DNA of 64,000 nt, taken from contig CALFBP010000018.1 of the NCBI GenBank assembly GCA_937951625.1, positions 1 to 64,000 on the forward strand. Direction: 5' to 3'. The notes under the pieces were generated by a model. That model saw only the letters and a list, made by a program, of their open reading frames with translations. It was not told the origin of the DNA and searched no databases. This DNA comes from an uncultured Thermoguttaceae bacterium. GTDB taxonomy: Bacteria > Planctomycetota > Planctomycetia > Pirellulales > Thermoguttaceae. Made by a program: the position numbers and the translations under genes. Positions 1 through 7,750 of the stretch are shown here, piece after piece. Numbering within the stretch: position 1 is the first letter of the stretch; the number at the start of each line of letters is the position of its first letter.

Positions 1-1007
1 TCGCCCGCCTGGAGGAAAGCGTCGCCCGCGTGAAAACGAATCGCCGCCGCCAGCCGCCCTTGGGGATCGGCTTCCGCGGCTGATAGCAGTGTCTTGGCCG
101 CAGTGGACCAGTCTTTCTGCGCCTTCTGAGCCAAGCCGAGCCAGTAGCGGGCCTCGACGGCCAATCGGGGATCGGCGGCCGCCTGCTCAAACTTCTTGGC
201 TGCTTCCTTGGCCCGGTCGAGCCGCATCAGGGCCCAACCGTGGCCCATGCACGCGGCGCCGAGCTGTGGGTGCTGGGGCCATCGTGATTCCAACGCCGCA
301 AACGACGCGGCCGCCTCGGCGTACTTGCCGGATGCGTATTGCACGGCCCCGAGACGGAATTGGGCGTCGGCCGCCAGACGGCTCTTGGGCTTGCCCGCCA
401 ACGCGAGATACAACCGCTCCGCTTCGGCGTGCTTATTCTGGCGTTCCAAAACCCGGGCAAGCCCGAAACGACAGTCGTCTTGAAGGCCTCCGTTGGGAAA
501 ACGATCCAATCCTTGCCGGAAATATCGTTCCGCGACCGAAACATCGTTTTCGTCCAGGGCCAGTTCGCCCAGGTAAGGAAACACGTAGGCATTGAGGTCG
601 TCGTTCGGATACTTCTCGGCAAATTGCCGCAGCAGGGATTTCGCCTCCGCGGTCTTGCCGACCAGATAAGCCGCCTCGCCAACACGGAACAACGCAGAAC
701 GCGCATAGGCGCCGCTGGGGGCCCGACTCAGATACTGTTGAAACCTCGCTTCTGCGTCCGCGTGGCGTCCAAGCTGCACCAGGGCCTCGCCAAGAAAAAA
801 CAGACTTTCAGCCGCACGGCGATCGTCGGGGTGCTTTTTGAGGAAGGCCTCGAATTCTTCGACCGCGAATTTCCACCGCTGCTGGGCGTAGTGGCCGGTC
901 GCCACCGCATACTGATCGTCGGCCTCGTCGGCCGGGCTTGGCGTCTGCCAAAGGACCAATCGGATGAGAACAATCAACAGGCAAGCTCGAACTCGCGGCG
1001 ATTTCAT
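1..1007 (-). CDS. Secreted tetratricopeptide (TPR) repeat protein, 3' end beyond window
   Basis: The frame is open from an ATG at 1007 to the left edge, so about 335 codons are visible and the C-terminus is missing. The first ~20 residues (MKSPRVRACLLIVLIRLVLW) are a basic then hydrophobic stretch consistent with a signal peptide. What follows is a regular series of ~34-residue helical pairs with TPR spacing, for example 'ADEAEARFQQYL'-like and 'YAEAAASFAALESRW' segments, each with small residues at the A/G positions. TPR arrays bind proteins or peptides, and in planctomycetes such proteins are common in the periplasm. The partner is unknown. The terminator of the upstream gene lies between the two genes, so this gene is probably transcribed separately. 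Confidence is high for the coding frame and fold, low for function. Confidence 0.85.
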   Translation of the reverse strand, partial: MKSPRVRACLLIVLIRLVLWQTPSPADEADDQYAVATGHYAQQRWKFAVEEFEAFLKKHPDDRRAAESLFFLGEALVQLGRHADAEARFQQYLSRAPSGAYARSALFRVGEAAYLVGKTAEAKSLLRQFAEKYPNDDLNAYVFPYLGELALDENDVSVAERYFRQGLDRFPNGGLQDDCRFGLARVLERQNKHAEAERLYLALAGKPKSRLAADAQFRLGAVQYASGKYAEAAASFAALESRWPQHPQLGAACMGHGWALMRLDRAKEAAKKFEQAAADPRLAVEARYWLGLAQKAQKDWSTAAKTLLSAAEADPQGRLAAAIRFHAGDAFLQAG

Positions 1008-1033
1008 GGACTTTTCCGATTCCCATCCCTCAA

Positions 1034-1080
1034 GAAAAAGCCTCGGCGGCCGCGATCGCCCCATCGCTGCCGCCGAGGCC
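1034..1080 (-). terminator. Rho-independent terminator of the lipoprotein gene
   Basis: Read on the minus strand, a perfect 11-bp stem (GCCTCGGCGGC with GCCGCCGAGGC; arms at 1069-1079 and 1040-1050) is followed at once by TTTTTCTT. It lies 40 to 90 bases after the stop at 1121 and before the start at 1007. Confidence 0.8.
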
Positions 1081-1120
1081 GGGTATGGCGCCGCCTTCTC
1101 TTTCCGTTTTGAATTGCGGC

Positions 1121-1687
1121 TTAAGGCCCTGCCCCCGGATCGACATTTCCGACCATATGGAGATGGTCGTGGTCGATGTACACGACCTCGCGGCAGTCCT
1201 CGTTCTTCGTTGTGTACGGCACTGGCCACCCTACCCGAGTGGTCTCGGTGAAGTACACCGTACACTTGTACCGGACGTGGTGCAGTTGCGCCGGTCCAAT
1301 CAACGGATACACCCGCGGCGGATCGATCGAGTCGGCGATCAGCTCCTTGGTGATTCTCACATTGTTCCGTTGAACCTCGTGGAGCAGGGGGATGCCTCCT
1401 TCGACAGGCCGCGCCTTTTCCAAGGCCCGCATCACCTCGTCATCGGACGGAGGATCCAGCGCGATACACGGGGCCCCGGGCACGATCGGCTCGAGGATCG
1501 GCACCCGCTCATAACGCTCCTTCATCCAGAACGCGTCTTCCTGCCGGTCCTGAAAATAGGGACTCAAGGGGATCGGATACCCAAAGATCCCGAATCGGGG
1601 ACCCAAGGTCATATGGCAACCCGTCAGCCCCAGTACGGAAAAGAGTACCAGGCCAACCGTGGCTAGACAAGCAGTCTTGTGTGTCAT
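1121..1687 (-). CDS. Predicted lipoprotein of unknown function (188 aa)
   Basis: The ATG at 1687 is preceded by GAGGGG about 8 bases upstream. It gives a classic lipoprotein leader: a short basic start, a hydrophobic core (CLATVGLVLFSVLG) and the lipobox LTGC, so the mature protein should be lipidated at Cys ~23. The frame stays open further upstream, but those residues look like non-coding translation, so I reject the longer start. The mature part is hydrophilic with no domain I recognise; 'VVYIDHDHLHMVGN' near the C-terminus has three closely spaced histidines. A strong terminator follows. It probably sits in the inner or outer membrane. Function unknown. Confidence 0.75.
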   Translation of the reverse strand: MTHKTACLATVGLVLFSVLGLTGCHMTLGPRFGIFGYPIPLSPYFQDRQEDAFWMKERYERVPILEPIVPGAPCIALDPPSDDEVMRALEKARPVEGGIPLLHEVQRNNVRITKELIADSIDPPRVYPLIGPAQLHHVRYKCTVYFTETTRVGWPVPYTTKNEDCREVVYIDHDHLHMVGNVDPGAGP

Positions 1688-1866
1688 GAGTAACCCCTCG
1701 CCTGATCGATCCGAGACTTGTTTGGCGGCGTGCCGTGTCGCGCGGTCTAGCGGATTTGCTCCGCTCCTAACTCGCTGCGAAGCTACCAGTACATATCGTG
1801 TCAAACTGTGCCAAACTTGCGGGTTTTTCGGCGCTTGTTGATTATTCAGGAACTTTTCCGACAAGA

Positions 1867-1908
1867 AAACGAAAATGCCCCCGCGCCGTGCGTGCCGTGC
1901 GGGGGCAT
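1867..1908 (-). terminator. Rho-independent terminator of the BON-domain gene
   Basis: On the minus strand a 9-bp perfect stem (TGCCCCCGC with GCGGGGGCA; arms 1899-1907 and 1876-1884) is followed by TTTTCGTTTTC. It lies 33 bases after the stop of the BON protein. Confidence 0.8.
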
Positions 1909-1940
1909 CCATCTCCCTGCCCGAGTCGTTTGGAAGCGAA

Positions 1941-2867
1941 TTAGTACTTCCGGCGGCCTGGGCGATACAGACCCGAGAAGGGGCCTTTCGCCGAGCCGTC
2001 GTCGAAGTCCAACGCCCACCAACCGTCATGCCATTCCAGCGTCACCTTACGCCACCCCAAAGGCACTTGTGGATAGGGATAGAAAGGCCCAATGTACGGC
2101 CAAGCCGTGGGCGAGTATTGCTTCGGATAGGTTACGGCCGCATAGTTCGGGTAAGGGGCATAAGAGGGCCAAGCATAGTTGGGAACATTGGGCTGGTCGT
2201 ACCGCGCCGGGGCTGCTCCCATAGGAATTGCCATCGGCATCTGGGACGGAACCGCTCCGTTCGTCCTCGCCATGGGCAATGGGGGTTGATAGCCGCCCGT
2301 CGGGATGGGCTTCGGTGGCAGAGCTTCTTTCGCAACCTCCATGTTTAGGGGGGCGAGCGTTGGCTCTTCAACGGCAGTCCGTTGGATACGTTCGTCTTGT
2401 TTTAGCCGCATGGGAGCGAGATTCAAACGTGCCGGCACGTTGGCAACCTCGGGAGCGGGCTGGGTCGTCGGGCCTGGTGTTACTGGTTGTGCCGCCGTCT
2501 GCGATGCCGTGGGCGTCGGTAAATTCGCGGGAACCGTCCCCGCGACCGCCTGATTCTCCACCGTATGTTTGACTCCCCCCTCAACAGGCTGGATCGGTTG
2601 GATGGTCAAATGGTTCATCACCCGCGTTACGCCGGGGACGCTGAACGCCAAATCCAAGGCTGTTGCCATCTCTTCTTGCGTGGCAACCTGGCCTTTGAGC
2701 CACACCGTGCCGTCTTGGTACTTCACTCCGATCCGATAACCGTGCAACTTGCCGCTGTCCCTGAGGGCGGCGGCGATTTGCTCGGCAACCTGTTGGTTCC
2801 CAGCCGTCGCCACCACGGGGACACAAGCGGCAGCGGCAACCACTAATCCAACTATCCAACGTCGCAT
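1941..2867 (-). CDS. Secreted BON-domain protein with Pro/Tyr-rich C-terminus (308 aa)
   Basis: The ATG at 2867 has a strong GGAGG ribosome-binding site 6 bases upstream. Residues 1-22 form a signal peptide ending ATA-G. Residues ~24-92 match the BON (bacterial OsmY and nodulation) fold: an N-terminal helix with 'AEQIAAALRDSGKL', the glycine-centred strand 'DGTVWLKGQV', and 'VPGVTRVMNHL'. BON domains are thought to bind membranes or envelope ligands. The middle (95-200) is a Pro/Ala/Thr linker, and 205-285 is rich in Tyr and Pro ('YAPYPNYAAVTYPKQY'), a low-complexity composition often seen in planctomycete envelope proteins. The last ~25 residues (GWRKVTLEWHDGWWALDF) look like a small folded cap. 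The exact role is unknown. Confidence 0.82.
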   Translation of the reverse strand: MRRWIVGLVVAAAACVPVVATAGNQQVAEQIAAALRDSGKLHGYRIGVKYQDGTVWLKGQVATQEEMATALDLAFSVPGVTRVMNHLTIQPIQPVEGGVKHTVENQAVAGTVPANLPTPTASQTAAQPVTPGPTTQPAPEVANVPARLNLAPMRLKQDERIQRTAVEEPTLAPLNMEVAKEALPPKPIPTGGYQPPLPMARTNGAVPSQMPMAIPMGAAPARYDQPNVPNYAWPSYAPYPNYAAVTYPKQYSPTAWPYIGPFYPYPQVPLGWRKVTLEWHDGWWALDFDDGSAKGPFSGLYRPGRRKY

Positions 2868-3246
2868 GCCTTCCCTCCTGTTTGGGAACAACCCGCGGGT
2901 GGGCACCGGGGGGAACACGAACCGCCTGATGGTGCGTCCGTCCGCTTCCGGTGTTCCGCCGGTCTCTCAACCGCCGCCGGCGGGTTTGAACCTCTCGGGC
3001 GTCTCGTGGTGATCCGTGTTTTCGACCTTAGCAAAAACTCGGGCGGAGGCCGCAGGAGGGCGATTGCGTCCTTTCGAGAGCAATGCGCGGAATGTCGCGT
3101 CTAGGCCCCCCTGCGCAACTTCCGGTTCCGATTCATTGCTACCTGATATTAGGTTTTCGGTTGCCTGTTTGTGTGGAACGGAAGTTTTTTTTCGATTTTG
3201 CCAGGGGTTTAGCTTGCAGTGATAAGATGGATAAAACACACTGCAT
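2868..3246. other. Intergenic region upstream of the BON gene
   Basis: 379 bases with no convincing gene. A 90-codon minus-strand frame at 2967-3239 has no recognisable ribosome-binding site, no domain and no codon bias. The region must hold the BON gene promoter but I cannot place it. Confidence 0.4.
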
Positions 3247-3531
3247 CTACCACCGCGATTGCCTCGCGCCGCGGCTGAAGTCGCAGACCGCCGTCAAGAC
3301 CATCAGCGAGAACGTGGCGCCGGACGAGAACCAGGCCCCCGATTTCTCGCCTACCATCCAGATCGCGCTGAAGGCAACGATGCCCAAACAGGCGAAAAAC
3401 ACCCCTCGGCAAATACGAGCGTCGCGAGAGAGTCGCCCCACCCGGGTGGCAACTGCGCTCGTGACCCCTAACAAGTGGATTACGCCCAAAGTGCAGAGGA
3501 TGGCCGGATGCTCCAGTCCGTATTGCGGCAT
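3247..3531 (-). CDS. Small integral membrane protein (94 aa), unknown function
   Basis: ATG at 3531, with AGGAAAGG about 7 bases upstream. The product has three hydrophobic stretches: residues ~9-28 (AILCTLGVIHLLGVTSAVAT), ~43-60 (GVFFACLGIVAFSAIWMV) and ~66-84 (AWFSSGATFSLMVLTAVC), which suggest three transmembrane helices joined by short charged loops. The C-terminus is basic (RGARQSRW). No family is recognised. The hydrophobic pattern and ribosome-binding site support a real gene. Two perfect palindromes lie within 250 bases upstream and could serve its regulation. Confidence 0.6.
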   Translation of the reverse strand: MPQYGLEHPAILCTLGVIHLLGVTSAVATRVGRLSRDARICRGVFFACLGIVAFSAIWMVGEKSGAWFSSGATFSLMVLTAVCDFSRGARQSRW

Positions 3532-3671
3532 GATGGGAATCCTTTCCTAAACGGTTTTTGGCCAAGCGTGGCCAAGGGGTTGACGGGCAGCCTTGGGCTG
3601 TCAAAAACCCAACCGTACAGCGATTCCCGTGCCAATCGCCTTAAACAATTCCGGTCCGCTTTCTAGGGAGT

Positions 3672-3691
3672 CAGTTTAAAGTATTAAACTG
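3672..3691. repeat. Perfect 20-bp palindrome, possible operator
   Basis: CAGTTTAA-AGTA-TTAAACTG: 8-bp arms with no mismatch and a 4-base centre. It is A+T-rich in a G+C-rich setting and has no following T-tract, which favours an operator over a terminator. It lies ~140 bases upstream of the start at 3531. Confidence 0.45.
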
Positions 3692-3768
3692 AAGCAGGTT
3701 ATGGCGAACGCGAAGGCCTGTTGGACGCCCTTGGGCGAAGTTAAGGCTTCGGGCCCGTCACGATCCTG

Positions 3769-3781
3769 TGTAAAGTTTACA
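3769..3781. repeat. Perfect 13-bp palindrome TGTAAAGTTTACA
   Basis: TGTAAA-G-TTTACA, odd-centred and perfect. It shares the AAGTTTA core with the palindrome at 3672-3691, 78 bases away, so the same regulator may bind both. This is inference only. Confidence 0.4.
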
Positions 3782-3881
3782 AACGTTGAGTCGCCGCCAA
3801 ACTAGGGGCCTACCTTAACTTTAACGACCGGTTTGCCCGCTACGGCCGCTCAAGGAGCCACGGGCCGGGCGGCGCGAGGCG

Positions 3882-6089
3882 TCAGCGAACGATCTTCTTC
3901 AGTTCCGCCGCCAACTCCGAGGCGTTGACGTTGCGGTGGATCACCTTGCCCTCGGCGTCGACAAGGATCATCGTGGGCAGCGTCAGGATACCCAGCTCCA
4001 CGGCAGGTCGGGAGTCAAGCCCCCCTTCTTCAAAAATCTGCGGCCAGGGCAACCGGTTCTCCGAGAGATAACTCGACACGGTCTCCGCGTTGCTGTCGAG
4101 ATTGACCCCGATCACGGCAAAGCCCTGCTGATACTTCTCGAACAGGTCCTTGAGAATGATCATGTCGGCCTTGCAAGGCTCGCACCAAGTGGCCCAAAAC
4201 TGAATCAGGACTACCTTGCCGCGGAACTTCGACAAGTCGATCAATTCTCCGGCAAGGGACTTCCCTTGCAAGTCAATCAATTTGCCAACCGACTCCAATC
4301 GGTTCTTAGCGCCTGCGGCCTTCTTTGCCACAGTAGCATTTGGGAATTGTCGCACGATGTTGCCATACCACTTCTTGGCTTCGTCATCTTGCCCGGCGAA
4401 CTCTTGGGCAATGGCCAATTGCAGCATCGCCTCAGCGGCGTCGGGGCTATTGGGATAGTCGGCTACGAACTGTTCGAGCTTCTTCAGCCAATCGGCCTGG
4501 ATTTTGGCGAAATCGGCACCCTTGGCCTGCACGGCAAGGCCGTACTCGGCCGCTAGTTGACGGAACCGTACGTAGGCGGCCAAGGAAGTGTCGGCCTCCT
4601 TTTCAAGCCGTTGCCAGAGGGCTTCGAGTCGCTTCACGCCCTTGGCATAGCCTCCGGTTTGCACCGCAGCGCTGACCGTATCAGCCAGTTGCCGAATCCA
4701 TGCCGCCCGATCCTCCGCCTTGGTCGATTCGGCGGCCAAGCGTTCTAAAAGGTCGGCATATTTGGCGTTCAACAATTCTTTCTCTTCAAGGCTGGTGGCC
4801 CGGCTTAAGGCGGCCTCGACTTTTTCCAACTCACTGAAGACGGCCTGGGTCTTCTCGCTTGCCAGCCCCTCGGCCATCGGGTGTCGGTTCGATGTTGGAG
4901 TCCGAAAGAAAATCCCTTGTACCAGTGCATCGGCATGGCTTTCGGAATCGAGTTGCGGCGCGTCGATCAACCGCCAGGCTTGGCCAACCCTGACCAGCGT
5001 CCCGACGGGAACCTCGGCATGGTCCTTGTCGGCTTGCACGATCGCCACGACCCCTTCGTACACCTCCAGGTCTTTGGTCGATCCCTCTGTGCCGGCGGGC
5101 ACCAAGCCTGGTCGACTTCCACTGAACTGGAGCCATTTTGCTTCTCGCCCCACGGCCTTTTGCTTGCCTGCCACGGCTCGAAACTTTTCCATCGCTGCAT
5201 TCAGCTTGGCCGCGATTTCCGCTGCCTTCGTCTCACCCAAACCTAACGTTTGGAGCTCTTCCCGAGTAAGCAGAAGCCGGGCGAATCGATCGCTGTCCTG
5301 TTGGGCCAAGGCGGCGACGAGTTCCTGGGTCACTTCTTCTGCGGAAATCGCCTTCCAAACATCGATGATGCCATCTTGGTCGCGGTCAATGCCCCAGCGG
5401 GTTCCCGCGGTGTTGAACCACCGGCACTGATCCACCTTGCCGTCGAAGTTCGTGTCAATGTCGCGGTAAACCTCCAGTCCGTCCTTGAAGTAACACCATT
5501 GATCGATGCGCCCGTCGCCGTTGGTGTCGAGGAAGCGACGGAGCACAGCCCCACGTGCGTCCTCCACTACCCAGCCCACAGCCCCAGCGGTCTTTTGCGC
5601 CGACACCTTCAGTTGCCCAATTTCGTCGGGCGTGGGACGTGCGAACTCAACGTCCGCCTGAGTGGGCATAAGTTTCAGGGCGTCCGCGACCGCGGGAGCA
5701 GCGACTTTTTCCGAACCAGCAGGATCCGTCTCTCGGGCAGCCTCAGCACGCCTGCTGGCCTCCACACCCGGCCTCGCGCTGCTGGCCGACTGCGGGGCAA
5801 CAGACGCTCCTTGCGGCCTCATTTCTGTCCCTCGATTCCCCAAAGTGCCCCCTTGGCCCGAAGCATTGGGGTGCGGAGGTTGGCTTGGGACGGGCTGAGC
5901 AGCGGGCCGAGGCGCGGTTGGCGTCCCGCGAGAACCGGTTGTGGCATATCGACTCGATTGCCCCGTGCCGCGGTTCTGGTACCCTGGGTAGGAATATCCC
6001 CCTGCTTGGCCAAATGCGGTCGGACGATTGCCCCACGCCGCCACCGTGATCAGACCCGCACTCAGAATCGCTCGAATCAGCACTTTCAT
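3882..6089 (-). CDS. Secreted thioredoxin-fold protein (TlpA/ResA type) with EF-hand-like loops (735 aa)
   Basis: ATG at 6089. Residues 1-28 form a signal peptide; ~30-130 is a Gly/Pro/Ser-rich disordered region. Residues 186-245 hold three calcium-loop-like motifs: DTNGDGRID (188-196), DTNFDGKVD (212-220) and DRDQDGIID (235-243). A helical middle region (~250-600) ends in TPR-like 'YPNSPDAAEAMLQLAIAQEF'. The C-terminal 130 residues are an AhpC/TSA-Redoxin domain: 'VVLIQFWATWCEPCKADM' with the redox pair Cys636/Cys639, and the cis-Pro loop 'TLPTMILVD' near 705. Family knowledge gives disulfide reduction, often in cytochrome c maturation or protein repair, in the periplasm. Proteins of this family are usually under 400 aa; the long N-terminal extension with calcium-like loops is the unusual part. 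Confidence 0.88.
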   Translation of the reverse strand: MKVLIRAILSAGLITVAAWGNRPTAFGQAGGYSYPGYQNRGTGQSSRYATTGSRGTPTAPRPAAQPVPSQPPHPNASGQGGTLGNRGTEMRPQGASVAPQSASSARPGVEASRRAEAARETDPAGSEKVAAPAVADALKLMPTQADVEFARPTPDEIGQLKVSAQKTAGAVGWVVEDARGAVLRRFLDTNGDGRIDQWCYFKDGLEVYRDIDTNFDGKVDQCRWFNTAGTRWGIDRDQDGIIDVWKAISAEEVTQELVAALAQQDSDRFARLLLTREELQTLGLGETKAAEIAAKLNAAMEKFRAVAGKQKAVGREAKWLQFSGSRPGLVPAGTEGSTKDLEVYEGVVAIVQADKDHAEVPVGTLVRVGQAWRLIDAPQLDSESHADALVQGIFFRTPTSNRHPMAEGLASEKTQAVFSELEKVEAALSRATSLEEKELLNAKYADLLERLAAESTKAEDRAAWIRQLADTVSAAVQTGGYAKGVKRLEALWQRLEKEADTSLAAYVRFRQLAAEYGLAVQAKGADFAKIQADWLKKLEQFVADYPNSPDAAEAMLQLAIAQEFAGQDDEAKKWYGNIVRQFPNATVAKKAAGAKNRLESVGKLIDLQGKSLAGELIDLSKFRGKVVLIQFWATWCEPCKADMIILKDLFEKYQQGFAVIGVNLDSNAETVSSYLSENRLPWPQIFEEGGLDSRPAVELGILTLPTMILVDAEGKVIHRNVNASELAAELKKIVR

Positions 6090-6510
6090 GCCCTAACTCC
6101 TCGCGGATAGACTCTAGCCACGCAACCCCAGTTAGCTCTACCGGGGCCTCACCCTATTTCGGCCCAAAAGAATTGGTAACATAAGCGATTTGTACCGATT
6201 ATTCCGAATAGGATAGTACTGTTGGGTAGTTGAGAGTTTATCTTCGGTGGGGATTGTGGTTCACTTTAGTAAGTCATGTACGCCGCCAACCCAATTAGGC
6301 CCTACGCTTTGAAGCCGAGACCGCACCTGCTAAAATGCAACTCAATTGGCCACACTTGGGAACAGAGCAACGCGGCGAAAAACGCAAGAGTTTGCCTAAG
6401 GTTGGCTGATAAACGGATAGATACCTCCCCATACCCAAATTGCCAGGTATGGTGTAATCTAAACGGATCCGAGACGTAACTGGTTTTCAGAGAAAAATAC
6501 GGATGAGCAA
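6090..6510. other. Intergenic region between thioredoxin-fold gene and tRNA-Ile
   Basis: 421 bases without a supported gene. It is more A+T-rich than its surroundings. It should hold divergent promoters (minus for the thioredoxin-fold gene, plus for tRNA-Ile), but no pair of consensus boxes is convincing. Confidence 0.4.
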
Positions 6511-6584
6511 GGGTGCATAGCTCAGTTGGTTAGAGCGCTACCCTGATAAGGTAGAGGTCTCTGGTTCGAATCCAGATGCACCCA
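6511..6584 (+). tRNA. tRNA-Ile (anticodon GAT)
   Basis: A complete cloverleaf: 7-bp acceptor stem GGGTGCA/TGCACCC, D arm with AGCTCAGTTGGTTAGAGC, anticodon stem CTACC/GGTAG with loop CTGATAA (anticodon GAT at 6545-6547), variable loop, T arm CTGGTTCGAATCCAG and discriminator A at 6584. CCA is not encoded. The 3' half is duplicated at 9168-9217, which marks this gene as the attachment site of an integrated element. The present 3' half is therefore probably element-derived. Confidence 0.97.
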
Positions 6585-6586
6585 CT
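6536..6586 (+). repeat. attL-type direct repeat (tRNA-Ile 3' part)
   Basis: 51 bases from the anticodon stem through two bases past the discriminator. They are repeated at 9168-9217 with a single-base deletion (GATAAGG becomes GATAGG). This is the expected footprint of tyrosine-recombinase integration into a tRNA gene. Confidence 0.9.
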
Positions 6587-6591
6587 CGGCA

Positions 6592-6626
6592 AAACCCGTT
6601 GACAGCAGTTGTCAGCGGGTTTTTTC
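6592..6626 (+). terminator. Terminator downstream of tRNA-Ile
   Basis: AACCCGTTGACA and TGTCAGCGGGTT form a 12-bp stem with one G-T pair, closed by a short loop and followed by TTTTCTTTT. Because the att core ends at 6586, this terminator is on the element side and would have been brought in on integration. Confidence 0.8.
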
Positions 6627-6786
6627 TTTTGACGGCATAAAAACTTACGTCAACAAACCCCGGTTTCGGTTTTGTGTCCAATTTTTCTGGCAAATTGCCC
6701 ACAATTGCCCCGATTTGTCTTGTTTTGCCAACAGTTGGTGCGACATTTGGTGCAAACTTTGGTGCAAACTCACGCCCCTCGGGCCG
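6606..6786 (-). pseudogene. Remnant of integrase C-terminal tail
   Basis: Directly after a TGA at 6787-6789 the minus strand reads RPEGREFAPKFAPNVAPTVG and continues KTRQIGAIVGNLPEKL... towards the tRNA. The 'LAPxLAPN(x)GK' tail style resembles the C-termini of planctomycete tyrosine recombinases as I know them, and the position next to the att site fits. There is no start codon and no catalytic domain, so this is a remnant at most. The family assignment rests on a short low-complexity tail and is tentative. Confidence 0.4.
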
Positions 6787-7009
6787 TCAGCCGTGCTTGA
6801 ACGGGCGCATTTAGTTGGACCACCACCGCCAGGCCAGCCCACGCCGGCACCGCGTGCCGGATTTCGTCGGGCAAAATGCTCGTGCGTTCGGCGTCAATCC
6901 AGACGCCGCAGGCCGTGGCTTCAAAGTCCAGGCCGGACTGACTTATCCAGGCCCGGCCGGAGAACCGCAGGTCCACCAGGCCGGCTCCGCAGAGCAAGTA
7001 CACGGCCAC
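6770..7009 (-). CDS. Small hypothetical protein (79 aa), GTG start
   Basis: The frame runs from the GTG at 7009 to the stop at 6770. The same frame is open back to the TGA that ends the upstream gene at 7046, reading ADWIPCDSADN before the GTG. The chosen start is only the first plausible one, and a truncated gene is equally likely. The product is compact and well mixed (LVDLRFSGRAW, GVWIDAERTSIL, DEIRHAVPAWAGLA), unlike random translation. No family recognised. It overlaps the integrase remnant by 17 bases. Confidence 0.4.
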   Translation of the reverse strand: MAVYLLCGAGLVDLRFSGRAWISQSGLDFEATACGVWIDAERTSILPDEIRHAVPAWAGLAVVVQLNAPVQARLTARGA

Positions 7010-7045
7010 GTTGTCCGCGGAGTCGCAGGGAATCCAATCCGCGCC

Positions 7046-7660
7046 TCACAACTTGATGGGAATTCGCACCCTGCGCAGACTCTTTCCGCACCCGCAGCAT
7101 TCATCATCGGTAGCCAACACCTCAGCCTTACAAAATGGGCATGGAAACGTGTAGTCTTCCAAGAATTCGATTATCTGCCTTGCCTCGCCGCGCGTCACAG
7201 CGCGGGGTAGAACACCGTGGTAGGACTTTATGGTTTGAAGTTGTTCCTTCGTAGCCGGTTCCGCAGCGCGCAGCGATTCTATCGCTTCGTCGATAGCATC
7301 CGACAGCATCCATTTGGTCATTCCATCCTCAACCACCACCCCTAGGGCCATGGCATAACCGAATTGTTTTCTCGATGGCGGCGGGTCGCCGAATCGGAAG
7401 TCTTCATACCGCAACCCAGTGTGTTGCCGCGTTGGATGCCCCGGCGATCCTCTTGGATCTAGCTTGGCGACCACGCCATCTTTCTGCCGAAGAAAGCGAA
7501 GGCCGATGACCAGCAGCAGGATGGCCGCGCCGCCGATGACGGCGGCAACGGTGCGGCCTTCGCCCGTTTTGTCGGTCAAGAAGCCGAAAAGCGCGAACAA
7601 GCTGAGCACCGCAGCCACGGCAACGCACAGCAAGCCCAGCAGGCGCTTAAACGCTCCCAT
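7046..7660 (-). CDS. Membrane protein with C-terminal zinc-ribbon-like motif (204 aa)
   Basis: I choose the ATG at 7660, which puts a charged start directly before the first helix; a GTG at 7711 would add 17 residues. Two hydrophobic helices occupy residues ~7-27 (LLGLLCVAVAAVLSLFALFGF) and ~36-53 (TVAAVIGGAAILLLVIGL), so both ends should be on the same side, probably the cytoplasm. The soluble part contains 'CPFC' and, 13 residues later, 'CCGCG', a four-cysteine set consistent with a zinc ribbon, in the last 40 residues. Before it lies a helical segment (EAIESLRAAEPATKEQLQTI). It is element cargo. Function unknown. Confidence 0.65.
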   Translation of the reverse strand: MGAFKRLLGLLCVAVAAVLSLFALFGFLTDKTGEGRTVAAVIGGAAILLLVIGLRFLRQKDGVVAKLDPRGSPGHPTRQHTGLRYEDFRFGDPPPSRKQFGYAMALGVVVEDGMTKWMLSDAIDEAIESLRAAEPATKEQLQTIKSYHGVLPRAVTRGEARQIIEFLEDYTFPCPFCKAEVLATDDECCGCGKSLRRVRIPIKL

Positions 7661-7750
7661 TATGCCCACATTGACGAGCCTTTCGGGAACCGGGGCCACC
7701 TCATTGTACACTTTCCACGCCCACCGCCGGCTCGATTCTACACGCCGGGC

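Larger units (their letters stand above)
3532..3881. other. Intergenic region with two short perfect palindromes
   Basis: 350 bases between the thioredoxin-fold gene (3' side) and the small membrane protein (5' side). I find no gene here. It contains the two AGTTTA-centred palindromes listed separately and no obvious T-tract terminator for the gene ending at 3882. Confidence 0.5.

Noticed and set aside
2967-3239. 90-codon minus-strand frame
   Set aside because: No ribosome-binding site, no domain, and composition consistent with random translation of intergenic DNA.
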